A DNA stretch of 64,000 bases from Phellopilus nigrolimitatus (GCA_021029095.1 JAJOHG010000001.1:372001-436000); one strand, 5' to 3'. Shown: positions 1 through 13,047, counted from the first letter of the stretch. Translations and numbers: made by a program. The notes: generated by a model not told the origin, from the sequence alone.

Positions 1-142
1 ATGCACTTGTTTCTATATTAATACTAACCAAAGGACATATCTAGGGATCTTACTTTCTGTGTAGAGTCATTAGCAAATCCAGTATGATTCTGGTCTTCTG
101 AGCTATACATATTCAACTGAAATTGCCGCATTTTATTCACAG

Positions 143-2246
143 TGCGATTAGTCGCTGTCAGCGTTGCCGTTGAGGATCCGTGTGGTGACGTCACAAAGGT
201 AGCCATCTACAACTATCCGTGCACTTTTGATGCATCGGTGGAGGAAACGGACAGACTGTTTCCAATAGGCAGCATACTAGCAATACGCGAGCCAACCTAC
301 AAATTCGCAGTCAACGGAGACCATCCCATGGTTCGAATCGACTCGCCTTCAGATATCATATTCATTGATTCCGATTCTGAGCTCCTGCGAGGTGTTCACT
401 GGACTACTGGCTCTATATTTGGTGACGCGCCTAAACACCCACTGACATCGGAAGGTTGGCGAACTCGGGGCGTGGAGGACTTCAAAGCGAAGAGGTGGCT
501 CTCCGCAGCCATCTGTTTCACAGAGGGTCTGAAGCTTGATCCCAGCCATCATGTCTTACGTCTTAACCGGGCAGAGGCTTGCCTTCGACTCGGGTGGTTT
601 AACTCTGCGCTCGGTGATGCCGATGAAGTTTTGAAAGCTGGTGTTGTGGATGAAAATCTCAGCAGAAAAGCGGTGTTTCGGGCTGCGAAGGCTAGCTACA
701 TGATCGGAAAATATGCTCGTGCAATGGAGTTAGCTGCATTACGACCCAATGACAATGAATGCCACCAATGGGCTTCTAAAGCACAGCAGCGCATGCACGA
801 GAGTTCTACTGGGGAGTATGACTGGTGCTTGCTTTTCAGAGAATCGCAAAGACCCGCTGCACGTCCAGACGTGGCAGACTACACCGGACCGGTTGAGGTG
901 AAGAAGCGAAGTGGTTTGAAAGGCGTCCGAGGTGTTTTTGTCACCCGAGATGTCAAAATCGGCGAGCTCTTGGTGAGCAAAACTCCTCAAAGGTGCCTAA
1001 CACACCGCCTTATATTGCTATTGTGGCTTGTAGATGGTATCAAAGCCTATTGCTTCCGATTACCCCGAAGACAATCCCAATAACGGCAAAGAAATGTTCT
1101 TGTCGTTCAATTTTCTTACAGATAAAATTTGCGAACGCTCTCGATTTGTAATCATCACTCGTATTGTTCAGAAGATATGGGACGACTCGAATCTTGCATC
1201 GACATTGCGATCAATGTTTGCTGGGCCAAATTGTGCAACGCCACTCCCTTATCCTGCTTTGCCCGCAGATGTGCCCAAGCGTTTTCATCCGCAAAAGCCA
1301 GTGTGCAACATTGACATTACACGAGTCGAAGGTGTAGCTTCCTTCAATTCATTTACGCTCCAGCCTCTCGAATTTGTGGCTGGGACAAAGACAATCAATG
1401 CTAAGAAAGATACAGGGTCAGGCTTGTACGAGCTTCCATCTTTGTGCAATCATTCATGTTTGGCGACTACCCATAGAAGCTTTTACGGGGATGTCATGGT
1501 GATACGCGCGAGTCAAAATCTTAGGAAGGATGACGAAGTTACCGTGGAATATTTCCCAGGCTGTTCGTCCTTGGAAGACAGGGATAAGCGTACTCATTGG
1601 AAATTTATCTGTGACTGCGCCCTCTGTGCGGCAGATCGCGCTGACGATTGCAGCGTTCGGTCGAGTCTTGTTAGTGACTGGTCTCCGAGCACCACGGTCC
1701 CGGAGGCTGAGAAAATTCTGATGCGGGTGAAGGAAACATATGGTGATCATGCTGAGCGCCGCCGATGTGGGACTAAGCCAGATCTTTTTATAGCGTACCG
1801 CATCCTTGCTGATGCTTACAAAAGGCAAGCACACCAAAATCTCCGCTATTGCAAGCTTGCGATCGAGGCGAGGATGAACTCTCTAGAATCTATTGGAATG
1901 GTGATCACAGATCGTAGTATTTTGGGGCGGATAAAACAAAAGAACTCGCTACCCGTTGACATTACTCGAGGTCCCACTCACTACATATATCTATGCACAA
2001 TGTCTGTCATTACTGTTGTCGCCGCTTTCAACGCTCTAGGAGAGGCAAGACGGGCTCGCAACTGGCTGAAAGTCGCTGTGTGGCGTAAGTTTTCATTGAA
2101 ATTGCAAGTACATAATGCATAACCGACTAAACTTTTGTACAGTGGAGGATATCCACGTCGGCGGTGGGAAGGCGCTATTCGTGCTGAGGTTCACGCCCAT
2201 CCTACAAGATCTACACCTTATGCACGTTCTTGAAGAAAATATCTAG
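143..2246 (+). CDS. TPR and SET domain protein, 5' partial (SMYD/Set5-like)
   Basis: Likely a protein lysine methyltransferase or SET-fold regulator. Exons read as 143-972, 1034-2084 and 2143-2246, with introns GTGAGC..TAG and GTAAGT..CAG that keep frame and give a TAG stop at 2244-2246. The first visible exon follows an acceptor AG at 141-142, so the start codon lies in an upstream exon, probably outside the window. The first third holds TPR-like helices (around 'WLSAAICFTEGLKL' and 'AEACLRLGWFNSAL'). The second part has the SET signature 'NHSC', then 'DEVTVEYFPG' and a post-SET cysteine cluster 'CDCALCAADR'. No MYND zinc finger is visible. Family is seen directly; the substrate is unknown. 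Confidence 0.82.
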
Positions 2247-3729
2247 GTTTTCATTGGTATTTGTCCAGAAACGGCTACTTGACGTACTTGACCCCCGTCC
2301 TGCTTCGAGATTCTTGTCGATGTAGTTAAATTTCTGAAGATACCCAGCCATGCCAGGTATATGGCTACCTGATAATTCGCGAAATTTACAGAACAGCATT
2401 GTACATATGAGAGCTATGGATCGAGAGATATAGATCTTTCCTGCGCCTTTCTCTCATCCTAACCGATTATCTGTCAGCTTTTTCTTAACAGGGAGATAAG
2501 CTGAACACGACATACAAGAGAACATTGTTGCGCTTCAACTTCTGGAAGAATGGTAACATCTATCTCGTCCTTCCGGTGTGTCGAGCGGTCCGGCCCAGCC
2601 CTGATGACACTGTCAAAACTGTGCATAGTCCCTACGCTGCTCAGCCAAGTCGCTCTAAGATCCGTTAGTTCGAAAGCCACCTCATGGAGATGATCGCGCA
2701 GCTCTGGGATGGGAACAGAGCATAAAGAGCGCGCTGGAAGGGACCCGGACATTGTGTCGGATTCGAGCCTCTTGCCGCGAAGAGATTGACGTGTATTCAG
2801 CCTAAATCCCGTTTTACTTATTAATAGCAGGGATAGGATAGATGACCCACGTCACAAGTAGGGAGTTTGCGTAAACTAGACCCGGATTTAGTCACGGCAT
2901 AAGTATATCAACATTTTTGCGCAACGTACGTTTTCCAACACAAAAATCAACCGCGAGGTAGTAAAAGGTCCCTGGGAGTGCTTTGAACTCCTTGACTCGA
3001 GACTTCATGACAAACCAAAATAACTCCGACAATTACGACGAGACTGCAGCACCGAAAACAATGTGACAACTGCCTAGAGAAGATTCATAAGGAAAAGACG
3101 TACGTAGTCAGTATACATCGGTTGATGGAATAAATTATTAATCAGTGCGTTCGTTCTGAACCAGATGGTCAGAAGAATTTGAGTTCGAGTCTATTAGATG
3201 ATTGTACATACCCGCGGAAGCCTCCCTTTCCTCCCTGCAAATAGTAACACAGCAATCCTGCTATGATGACGTCGGGAAAGATGGCCGTAATGGCGAAGGG
3301 AAGAGTTGCCGTGTACTAGAAATAGGTAAAAATTACACTGAGCAAACGTCAAGCGAAGAGAGGAACTATGTGATTCACTTACAGTAATTGACGAAAATTT
3401 CTGAGCTTTTTTAGAATAAGCCTGAGAATCCAAATGCGATGCGTAGCAAAGGCCAGAGAAGATTGGAGCACGTACGAATCTATCACGGTTTCTGTTGTTA
3501 CGCGATGAATAAATGAATATGCATAAGATGAGCAGAGAATATACCAAGGCCGAAAGCTACAATCACGAATTTGTTAGTAGATTGTTCGAGATCTGGCAAC
3601 TTCGCATACCTAAATGCGCTGTAATGGTGATCGCCTACAATGAATTGAGGCTCGTTAGATTGCAAAGTTGCTTACTAAAACCACAGCGATCCACCACTTT
3701 TTCGAGGACACTAAACCCCATCGTCGCCC
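2247..3729. other. Intergenic, no gene recognised
   Basis: About 1.5 kb downstream of the TPR-SET gene. Short ORFs occur on both strands, but none shows a domain, a plausible exon series or a family motif. I see nothing I can support here. Confidence 0.5.
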
Positions 3730-3995
3730 ACGTTGTAATCACATTCAACGCGAGAAAAAGACTCATATGGCCTTCACCCTGGTCGCTTTCTAAAGTTCTG
3801 TTTCTCCTAACACGGTATTTGCCTTTTATCGACACATCTATCTCCCTCTGACGTAAGTGCAGATTTATCTCCAATGCGATTTTGTGTTTTTGACTGAAGA
3901 ACATGATAATCAATAGATCAATTCAAACCATTCATGACTCAGAGAGATTGCACGCTTGCATATACGAGTATTGTCTGTAAGCTATTTAATAGCTC
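3730..3995 (+). pseudogene. DUF6533 membrane-protein gene fragment
   Basis: Relic of a DUF6533-type gene. The stretch matches 24811-25064 closely over both exon and intron sequence: same 'FNA.KRLIWP.SWS' core, then 'VLFLLTRYLPFIDTSI', then a GTAAGTG donor and the following exon 'MTQRDCT'. At the codon just before the donor the intact copy has TGG and this copy has TGA, a stop. No further exons of the family follow downstream. The match includes intron sequence, so it is a DNA-level duplicate that has decayed, not a retrocopy. Confidence 0.75.
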
Positions 3996-4683
3996 AATCG
4001 CGAACGTTCCATGGACTTCAATCAGACAGAAATTCATGAAGGTAGATGCTGCCGACCGGAGTATGAAGTTCGCCATATGCAGAACCCAAATGAATTCATC
4101 GTATCGCGAGGAGTAAAGGCGATAATAGGGAGATAGGAGTCGGACGAGCCTGAAGTACCCAGTGCCACCGCGGACAATACCGGCAGTGCACTCAATTGCA
4201 AGGTAGAACAAAGATAGAACACTATAGCATCATAGGATTTGCACATTCTGGTTGTGCGCTGCGCGGAGGATAACAAAAGATTGTCAATGAATCGGACTTA
4301 AAGACATCGGTGAGAATAAGTAAGAAGCAGCAGTTCGGAGGCTCGTTGCTTCCTATCGCGTAATGAAATTGAATGGGTGAGAAGACGGTCCGATCGAGCC
4401 TTTGCGGATAAATTTTTCGAGCCTTGTTGATTTGAACCACGACCACCACGACCGACTGCGAGCAGAAGGTGCCGACGAGGTTGAGGACAACGTCGAAGCA
4501 GAGGGTGAACGACGTGTGGGGTAAACGCCGGAGAATTAGCCGTTTGCTTACGTTTACGCGTCAGATTTGCCTCTTCGAGGCACCGCCCGGGTCTTCGTCA
4601 TTCTCGAAATCAACCTTTCCTCCGACCACGACTTGCTCACTGACTGCACAGGCAAGGGGACGGTCGCCCCGTAGCAAAGAGTG
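3996..4683. other. Upstream region of the glycogenin gene
   Basis: No gene recognised. The last part should hold the glycogenin promoter and 5' UTR; no clear TATA box was identified. Confidence 0.4.
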
Positions 4684-7600
4684 ATGTCTGCTCGCTATGC
4701 TTTCGTGACGCTCGTCACGTCCGATCACTATCTGCCTGGCGCCCTCGCAGTAGCAGCGGCATTGAAGGAGGTTCATTCCTCGCTTCCCGCCGATTCGGAG
4801 GTCCCTTTTCAGACTGCTTGTATTGTGACTCCGGAAACTGTCGACGTCGCGACTATCAAGCATCTGCGAAAGGCTTTCGACGTCGTAATCGGTGTCGAGG
4901 TTATCGAGGAACAGACCACAGCGGAGCTCCAGTTACTCGGTGAGTGTCTTGCTACGCGATTTTTTTCTCTTCCCTCTGGCCTGTAAAGCGAGCAGTGTAC
5001 TGCGCTGATTAGACGCATAATCATGGGATATGACGCGCCTCTGGAGCTTGTTGGCGACCTCCGTTAAACCTCTGACCATATATGGCCGGAAGAGGTCATT
5101 TGGTGCATCTCGTGATCAAGTGTGGAAGGGAAAGTTGAGGTTAGCCCTGAGCCATTCGCTCCTCCGTTGGCGGTCTTATTCATTTTTGGTGTTATCTTGT
5201 ACCACATGAATCATATGCTGACCATACCGTTGCGGAACTTGCAGGTCGGCCTGACTTGTACTCCGTCCTCACAAAGCTGCACGTCTTTCGTTTGACGCAG
5301 TTTGAGAAAATAATATTTCTTGATGCAGACATACTTCCTTTGCGTCCCTTATCGCATCTTTTCTCCCTTCCTTATGAGTTTTCTGCCGCACCAGATGTGG
5401 GATGGCCGGACATATTCAACTCAGGTGTAATGGTTCTGACACCAGGAGAGGACAAATTCAACAACATCATGAGCTTGGTTAAGAGCAAAGGGAGCTGGGA
5501 TGGTGGTGACCAAGGTGTTCTGAATGAATGGCGAGGAAACGACTGGAACCGCCTGAGTTTCACGTATAACACTACACCAACGGCCGCGTACACGTGAGTA
5601 AACCCTGCAAGTGTAGCCAGCTTTTACTGATTTATCATCTAGATATGCGCCAGCATATGAGCGTTTCGGATCACAGATTTCCGCACTCCACTTTATAGGT
5701 CCCAATAAACCTTGGAATGAAATCCCCTACCGTGCACCTTCAACAGCATCTCAATCGTCGCAGCCGCAAGAACAGGTCTCAATTCCAACGCCGTCCTTGT
5801 CCAGTATGATCGTGGCTGCACCATCTCAGTCATACGCATATTCTTCTCTGGTCGACCGTTGGTTTGATGTTTACGATCGTAACTATCGCCAGCAAGTTCC
5901 ACTATTGGAGCAGGAGTTCGAGACGAAGAAGTACGAGAATGCTTGGAATGAGCCTGCGCTTACATCGACTCTCGTACCATCAGCCCCCACTTCAGGAGGT
6001 GTTCTTGGGCTTAACGATCTGCGGAAACTAGCTCTGGAAGGAGGGAGCTCGACAATGCGACAACAAGGTGAAGCAGAATACCATAGTCTCCCTCTAGAAG
6101 GGAGAATCGACCTTATGAGGCCGAAAAGGGAGCCTCCTCCCGAGATTAAAGTGGAGGGCGAGCCATCTGCGCATGTGGAAGATCGGTCGTCTACTCCTAC
6201 TCCAGGTCGGCCGCAATGGCAGGGATTTGCTCCTTCGCTTATGCAGGCCCTCCCAACCCCTGGGCCAAGTGAAGTCCCTCCATCTCCACACGTCACTCCC
6301 GTATCGTTGCCTGGCTCAGGCGCGAGCACACCCAAACACATACCTGTTCATCAAACTGGTGGACAGCCTGTTCCCTCCATTCAGCACCAGCACCAATCCT
6401 CTCCTTCATCTCCAGACAGCAATACTCGCGCTTCGCAACTGGCTCGATCAGGTCCTAGTGCCCCACCTCCTCAATCGTCAGATCAAGGTAGCAATCATCA
6501 ACAACAGTGGCAACAGCCGCCTTCGTTGCCCACTGAACAACTTCGTCCTCGCTCCCCTCCGCTCCTTAGTTGGAATCCTGCAGTTGAGCCTCCTCCGAAT
6601 AATCCACCGACACCATCTGCCTTTCCTGCAGACTCGTACTTTCCTAATGCTTGGGATATTCCGCCAAGCTCCCAGAGATTGCACATTGCTCTGACTGGCT
6701 CTCCTCCCCCAGTGTCATCAGCATTCTTCGAGGCACCGCCACCAAGTCAGATTCCGCACCATCTCATCGACGAGGGGCATTACAGAAATGTCATGGGATC
6801 GCATCAGACGAATTTCGAACAGCCTCATTCACAGCCAGACATTTCAAAGGTGACTTCTGTCTTTCCTTGGGAAGATAAACCGCGCCATACACCTGGTCGT
6901 GTATTCCCTGAGGGTGAAACTGCTCCTCGAAAAACGAAGTACATTGAAGATATGCCCCCGGAACCGGTGCCAAAGCTGCCAACGCCAGAAATAAAGCCGG
7001 GGAATGTGAGAGTGCAGAGCCCAAGGATGCGGATTCAGACGTCATCCCCGCCTATTGGCTTCCCCGGCGCGAAAAGTTACAGCAATGCCTGGGACTCGGT
7101 ACCGAGCATACAGAAATATGCGTCAAGGTTGGTGAAGCCGCCCACTTCAGTACCGCCGCTGATTTTACAGTCGCCGCGCGTGCGGAGGCGGAGCACGAGC
7201 GAAAGCTACAGGAGTAAGAGCGAACAGTCAGATGCGAATAGCATGGACGGGGACGTAGAAGACGAGGTTGACGATGATGATAGTGACGCAGATACAGGAG
7301 GGCGTTTGTCAAGCAGCGAGCGATCAGATAATGGGAGGTCAAGGCGTGGTTCGAAAAGCGGTCCGATGTCTCCTCCCTCTAGTACGTCGCGCGCGCGGAA
7401 GGGTTATCGTTCGTATGGCGTGCAGACTGTCCCTAAAGATGTACGCAGTATCGCGGTGCAAGTGTCTCGATCTACGGGCAAGGCGAGCGACAAGCTGAGC
7501 TCGAAGCAGAGCTCCGCGTCTTCGTCGCCAATGGCAATGCCGCATATTGACCTCCCGAGGCAGCCCCCAATACAGGAGATCAAGCTCGATTTGGAGCAGA

Positions 7601-8136
7601 GTGCCGTTGCGACACCTGGTGCTGTTAACGTACAATCTTTCATTCGACCGTCTGCATCAACCAGTCGTCAGCAGCAGCAACAGCAGCAGCAGCACGGATT
7701 GCCGACTGGCATGTTGTCGCCACGGCTCCACGACGCGTACACATTTGAGTCGCCCAATCGGACGCCTCCTACTGTGTCTCCCGGATCGCAGACGCCTGCA
7801 TCCAGAAAACCAGGTCCTGGACAGGTGGCCAAGCCACCTTACCCTGTTCTAATCACGCAGCAGTTGCAGCCGGTTGCTAGTATCACGCGTACGTCATCTG
7901 CGGAGACCGGGGACTCCCCTGTGGGTCCTGTGACGCCGGCAGACACCCTTAATATGCCTGCACCGCCGCAGAGGAAGCCCGTTGGGCGCGCATGGAATCC
8001 TGCCACAGGTGTGGACGTGTTTAAGCGCGGATCGGAGGAAGTCCTGGCTCGGTTCCTGCGCATGGGATCTTGGGAGGACGACTCGCACGCGCCACACACA
8101 TCGCACGCACCGCATGCGCATGCGCACGCCGCCTAG
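4684..8136 (+). CDS. Glycogenin, self-glucosylating glycogen primer (GT8)
   Basis: Glycogenin uses UDP-glucose to glucosylate itself and so primes glycogen synthesis in the cytosol. Three exons join in frame: 4684-4939, 5245-5593 and 5643-8136 (1032 codons). The N-terminal 240 residues are a GT8 domain: start 'MSARYAFVTLVTSDHYLPGA', DxD motif in 'FLDADILP' (residues 112-114, metal/UDP binding), then 'NSGVMVL', 'GDQGVLNEW' and 'YNTTPTAAYTYAPAYERFG'. The remaining ~750 residues are low-complexity (Pro/Ser-rich, a Q8 run, an acidic patch) except for short 'NAW[N/D]' repeats and a conserved tail 'GVDVFKRGSEEVLARFLRM', probably the glycogen-synthase-binding end; it finishes in a His/Ala-rich stretch. 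The start codon is the second of two adjacent candidates (GTG-ATG). Very sure of the family. Confidence 0.95.
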
Positions 8137-8878
8137 CCTATAAAGCCGGCTCGGTTTGTCTTGTCCGATAGCGACTTGGTTGTTCCTATGGTTTGCTCTT
8201 TTTGGCTCTTCGTCTATTGATGGCAAATACTCTCTTCTCTTTTGAAATCGGACAACCAAAATTTACATATCATTCTCTTTCGCAAATTCATGCTTACGAC
8301 TTCTTTCCGATCATCGTCTACAGAATCTTGTATACCCTTCATATGCCATTCGCCATTCGTCCCCCGTCGTGCATGCTCTTTCTTTTTATTTTAATGAGAT
8401 CTCCTTCATTCTGTTCCTCTCAATATCGCGCTATCCATTCCATTTGTTCGATTATTCCTCTCTAGTATCTCGTCGATGTGTTGCCCTCTTGTAGTCCCTG
8501 TTCCGCTTTCTCGCACCTCTTTATTCCTTCATCCCATGTCTCGTTTGTCTCGTGTTCGTCTACAATTTCCCTGTAAGGAGCAAACGGAACAAGTCTTATT
8601 CACCTTTTCGCTTTCCATAAATGCTATCTGTGTGCCCGCCCGTACATTGCAATAATTTATTCCTCCATAATAAACGGGCCGAAGGTTATTATGTCTTATG
8701 TGCGAAAGGTTAGTAGTATACGCCACATTGCCCAAACAGATCGATAGCTCTATTCTCGAAATGCATTGTCCCGTATCGCTATAAACGCAGTCAACTGCAT
8801 CTTTGCATCGACCAATACATCACATCAACCACTACACCAGCAATTTCTTGAACGACCCAATCGCATTATCCTGCAGAC
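8137..8878. other. Intergenic between glycogenin and the beta-flanking-like gene
   Basis: T/C-rich sequence after the glycogenin stop looks like 3' UTR; the last 100 bases are presumably the promoter and leader of the next gene. No coding potential seen. Confidence 0.5.
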
Positions 8879-9867
8879 ATGGTATGTTCTGCAAAACCTA
8901 TCTCGCGCTCTTCAATGGTCCAGAACGCAAATGCTAACATGATCTCATTGTATGGGCGTCAGGATGCTCTATTAGGCCTCGCGAAGAATTTCGCGGAGAG
9001 CCAACAGGGTGAGAGCCAGCAGAACCAACAGGGTGCGAGCCAGCAAGGTGAGGAAATTCAACCGATGAGCTCGCCTTTCAGTTGCCTGATTTCGTACTCT
9101 TCAAGCCGATGTGACGGGTGGCAGCCATCTCAATAGGCCAGCCGGCTCACAGCACGACGAACGCGGCGGCTCTCCGGGTGGTGAGCAATGCCCCATTTCT
9201 CGTCTGAAGGTCATGCTCACAGAATGAACGTCTATGATGCGCATGGTTAAATGTTATTCTAGTGGACCCGCATGAGGCTGTTCGCGGTGCGAGGGAGCAC
9301 AGCGAGGGCGACAATTCGCTGTTCTCCTCGGCGATGGGTTTCCTCAAGAACAATTCGGTGGGCTGTGGTCATGGTATCGGCTGAAAACACAATACTGATA
9401 TTTGGAATCCTTTTGACAGAGCGCAAAGCACGAAGGTATCGATGAGGATGCCGTTACGGGCGCCCACGACAAGGCATACAATCAAAATTCTAGCCACGAG
9501 TTGGACGCGTCATCGCTAGGGAGTGCTGCAGCCCTTCAGGTACTCCAAACAATCAGCCCAATATTTCTATCAGACGTTTAATTTGGATTTCCATTATCTA
9601 CAGGCATTCAAGTCGTTCACGTCAGGTCAGTCAAGCCACTCCGGAGGGGGTGGCGACCAGAAGTCGCAACTCATCAGCCTTGCGATGTCGGAAGCGTCGA
9701 AGCTCTTCAACAAGGGTGGCTCGGCGTCGGGTGATAAGCAAGACGCGATCAATAGCGCAGCGATGACGGTCATGAAGCTGCTCGTAAAGTCCAAATTGTC
9801 CAGCAGCGTGGGTGGCGAGAACAGTGGGGGCTTGTCGAGCTTGATGGGCTTGGTCAGCACCGTTTGA
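8879..9867 (+). CDS. Beta-flanking-like protein (DUF7721-type)
   Basis: Small protein resembling the basidiomycete 'beta-flanking' family named from its position beside the A mating-type locus; biochemical role unknown. Exon pieces read: ATG at 8879-8881, directly followed by a GTATGT donor; an exon from 8963 beginning 'DALLGLAKNFAESQQ' with Gln-rich repeats; an exon near 9133-9180; one near 9262-9359 ('AMGFLKNNS'); 9420-9539 ('DEDAVTGAHDKAYNQ', 'SAAALQ'); and 9604-9867 ('QLISLAMSEASKLF', 'AINSAAMTVMKLL', 'SGGLSSLMGLV'). Last three exons join in frame. The join of the Gln-rich exon to the next did not resolve in one frame, so that part is uncertain (alternative splicing or a small disruption). 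The ATG-only first exon is unusual but the alternative, reading through, also stays open. Confidence 0.72.
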
Positions 9868-11081
9868 TCATTTTTGCTGGATCGATACTTGATACTTACA
9901 TTACTCTGTCCCAGGCCTCCAAATTTGCGTAAAGATTGTATGGAGTGTAACATCTATCAAGGACGGACTTATATCTTTGTGTCGAAAACGCCACAAACTT
10001 GTACTGACTACGTCGGCTGATGGCTGGAATTTACTTTGACCAAATGTAATTTTTGTGGATTTCAGCGAGCTAGCTTTAGCAAGCTTCAGCTTATTAGTCC
10101 AACCCCGCCGAGCATTTGGACAGAAGTACGCTCTTGCCTTAACCTTGTTCCTTGGCCTGACTATTGAAAGATCGACATCCATCTTCCCGACTTGCTGTTG
10201 ATGTGATACAGTTTCCGAACTGTTAGCCATAGTTCAGGGTATTCGATGAAGTTCCTTGTAGCTAGAAGTCAGTGCGTTCCTTGCTATGGATGGAGCGCGT
10301 GCGTGCAGTTTATATACATGATGTACCACAGCGTAAGATTAAGTCTGACGAAAAGAGCCACTCCGCCCTCCGCAAGCCCGAATGTCCTACGAATCAGAAT
10401 ACTCAATTTATATAATTATTTAGGTAGGCCAATAGAGTCGGACTTTGGTTTTGGGGCGACTTTCGCGAAACATGTTTGAGGGTATGGCCGCGGTCCCGCG
10501 ACAGCTTGAGACGCTCGAAAACTTGCGGAGTTTGAAAGATGTGAAAGATGCGCTAAGTTCGGGCTACACGAATCGGTTTGCTTCCCGCCTCGATCTACAA
10601 CCTGTCAATGCCATGGCCTCCATGTCAGCCAATTGACATCCTCGCGCAAATGAATTACTACAGTAGACTTGTTGGGTTCAGTAAATGGCCTTGATCTAAA
10701 CTATAGCAGGAAGCGATCCCGAGGCGAGTGTTGGACAATATGCAAACTCAGCATGCACGTTGTCAGATAGACTAGTTCATACACTTCTCCACCCCTCGGG
10801 AGAACCGGCGCGCAAATGTTGATACGCTTCAACAGGTTCTTTGCCTGCTTATCTCAGTTATACTCTAGATGCCTGTTCCGCTCTGTGCTTTTCATTGGCC
10901 CAGGCTCGGCGGCTGAATGGAGCGCTTATATCCGTGAGGATGAAGAAACGAAGAGACGCTGCGACCCGCAAGACATGATGCGGAGAAGCTCTCAATTTTC
11001 GGAAGACGAGTTTCAGAGGCATATATAAATCTACGCCAAGTTTGCGGGGTTTCTCTCAATTCTTTTGCTCAACGTACCACC
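9868..11081. other. Intergenic before the DUF6534 gene
   Basis: No gene supported. A 109-codon minus-strand ORF at 9901-10230 lacks any recognisable motif. A TATA-like 'CATATATAAA' near 11020 lies about 60 bases upstream of the next start codon and is a plausible core promoter. Confidence 0.45.
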
Positions 11082-12746
11082 ATGTCCTCTCCGGACGCCT
11101 CCCAGCCGCCGCTGAACGCGTTTGGAGCTATCTGGGGCCCTCCACTCATTTCTACCTTCGTTGCTGCTGTGTGAGTGCCGTTTACTCCTACATGAGAATT
11201 TTAAAGTAGCTGAACAAATTGTCCAGTATCTATGGAATATCTGTCCTCCAGACGTTCTACTACTACACTCATTACGGGAGTTCTGACAGGATTACATGGC
11301 GCGTGCTCGTCGCGACCATCTTGTACGAGCATTTTCTTGTGAGCGGGGTCGCTTGCTAACTTAAAATTGACTGCCAGTGTACTGGATAGTACTGCCATGG
11401 GTTTGTTATTGTATTGCTTGTATTACTATCTGGTAGTATCGTGGGGATTGCCAGAGATGCCGGTGCCAGACATTAAGTATGCATGATCGGTTTTCAAAGG
11501 TTCTGATCCTAACGGCTTGGTGCGGCTTACAGGGAATTTCCGGTGAGACTTCTTCCAAATTATTCCTCTGATAATGACACTCAAGCGTAATTTCGACCTT
11601 AGTCGGAATACTTCATCACGACCGTCCTGGTCTTTATTGTTCAAGGATATTATATCAACATAATCCGAGCTTGTGAGTTTCTAACAAATTAGGATAATTT
11701 TCTCTTTCACTGAAATATCTTTCAGTACGTCCGCCATTGATCATTCCTATTTTTCTCTTCCTCATTTCACTCCTCGCACTCGGTTCTGGCTTCATTTTAC
11801 CGATAATCCAGCTGCGCCTCAAGTACATGCAAGTGATCGTCGACAACTGGCTGAATCATACTGCGTTCAATGTCGCGCGAGGGTCGGCACTTGGTTGCGA
11901 TCTAGGCATCGCCACCACACTGTGTTGGTTATTCTGGCGGCGCAAAACGGATGTGCGACGCACGGACAATATGCTCAACACGCTCATCATCTTCTCCGTG
12001 CAGCGCGGTGTGCTGCAAGCGGTTGTGCAAGCGGGCGAGGTGATCTCCGTGAGTAACTAGATTTTATTTCGGCCTCTGCCTACTCATTGTTTTCTTACAG
12101 TACGCAGTCGACCCCACTGGCATTTATTTCCTTCCGTTCCATGTCATCGTTTCACGAAGTATGGCTCTTTGTTTCTCGGTATTTCATTCCTTAATTGATT
12201 GAACCTTCAGTCTACTGCACCTCCCTACTTGCTACACTGAACTCGCGGGACTACGTTGCGTCAAAGGCGATGCAAACACACGAGCGGGAGCACAGGAGGA
12301 GGCTCGATGACGTGGAAAAGGACGACGAGCCCGACCTGTCCACCCCGCCAGGCCTGGGCGCCTTCGAGGCGCGGCGCCGCTCGGCCGGGGGAAGGTTAGC
12401 AAGTGTGATGAGCGCGACACGCCCCGTGTTTACGAGCTTCCTTGAGCCGCCCTTCCTCGAATCGAGCTCAGGACCAGACGGTGCGGGCTCGCGCTCGCAG
12501 TCGCGGTTGGAATCTTCTGGTCTCGGCGGAAACAGGCCGACGCGTTCCGGAACGGGCGCGAGCCTGCCTCCGGGAATATTGCAAAGGGAGCGAGAAAAGT
12601 CGCAGCACGAAAATGAAGATGGGCTGGATGCGTTGCCTGAGCTGCAAGCAAGCACAGGGTCGACGGGCTCAATCAATTCTGCGCGAAAAGGAAGCCAGGC
12701 GAATTCGAGTTCGGAGAATGTGAGGCTGAAGGGAGAGCTTGAGTGA
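11082..12746 (+). CDS. DUF6534 domain seven-helix membrane protein
   Basis: Basidiomycete-type integral membrane protein of unknown function. Eight exons join in frame (11082-11170, 11227-11322, 11378-11476, 11533-11542, 11603-11672, 11726-12048, 12101-12158, 12211-12746; 426 residues), including a 10-base microexon. About seven hydrophobic helices are followed by a hydrophilic, Ser/Gly/Glu-rich tail of ~160 residues. Family hallmarks: 'RRTDNMLNTLIIFSVQRGVL' near helix 6 and 'IYCTSLLATLNSRDYV' after helix 7. Topology resembles a GPCR but ligand and signalling are unknown. It lies head-on after the beta-flanking-like gene with a separate promoter. Confidence 0.88.
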
Positions 12747-12953
12747 TACCGCTATGAAGCCTAGTTTGGGTAATTTTTTGGGTTTCTTGGGACCTTATCT
12801 TTTGATCTTCTTTGGTCCCCACCTTATGTAAGCTAGTAGCTCCAAAGATCATTTAGTTTCCAAAATTGGTAACCAGGTTGATAGTCCTCAGTGGGATTCG
12901 ACGTCATATCCACTCCTCAACGCGTCAGTGCACGGGACCGTGCCACCGACGCG

Positions 12954-12960
12954 CATATAA
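12954..12960 (+). promoter_or_regulatory. TATA box of the 11-residue-repeat protein gene
   Basis: CATATAA about 90 bases upstream of the ATG at 13048. Just upstream is a short palindrome CACGG-GA-CCGTG (around 12931), a possible binding site for a dimeric factor. Position-based inference. Confidence 0.45.
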
Positions 12961-13047
12961 GATGCTCAGTATTTCTCCTACTCCCTCATCATTCCTTACA
13001 TCGCGAACAGCCGCATAAATCACTTTTCACAAATCTCGAACCTTAAC

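Noticed and set aside
310..345. tRNA-like GGTTCGAATC box
   Set aside because: Lies inside the TPR-SET coding exon and no cloverleaf can be drawn around it.
9901..10230. 109-codon minus-strand ORF starting MANSSETVSHQQ
   Set aside because: Reads partly protein-like but has no homologous motif and overlaps the 3' flank of the beta-flanking-like gene; left unannotated.
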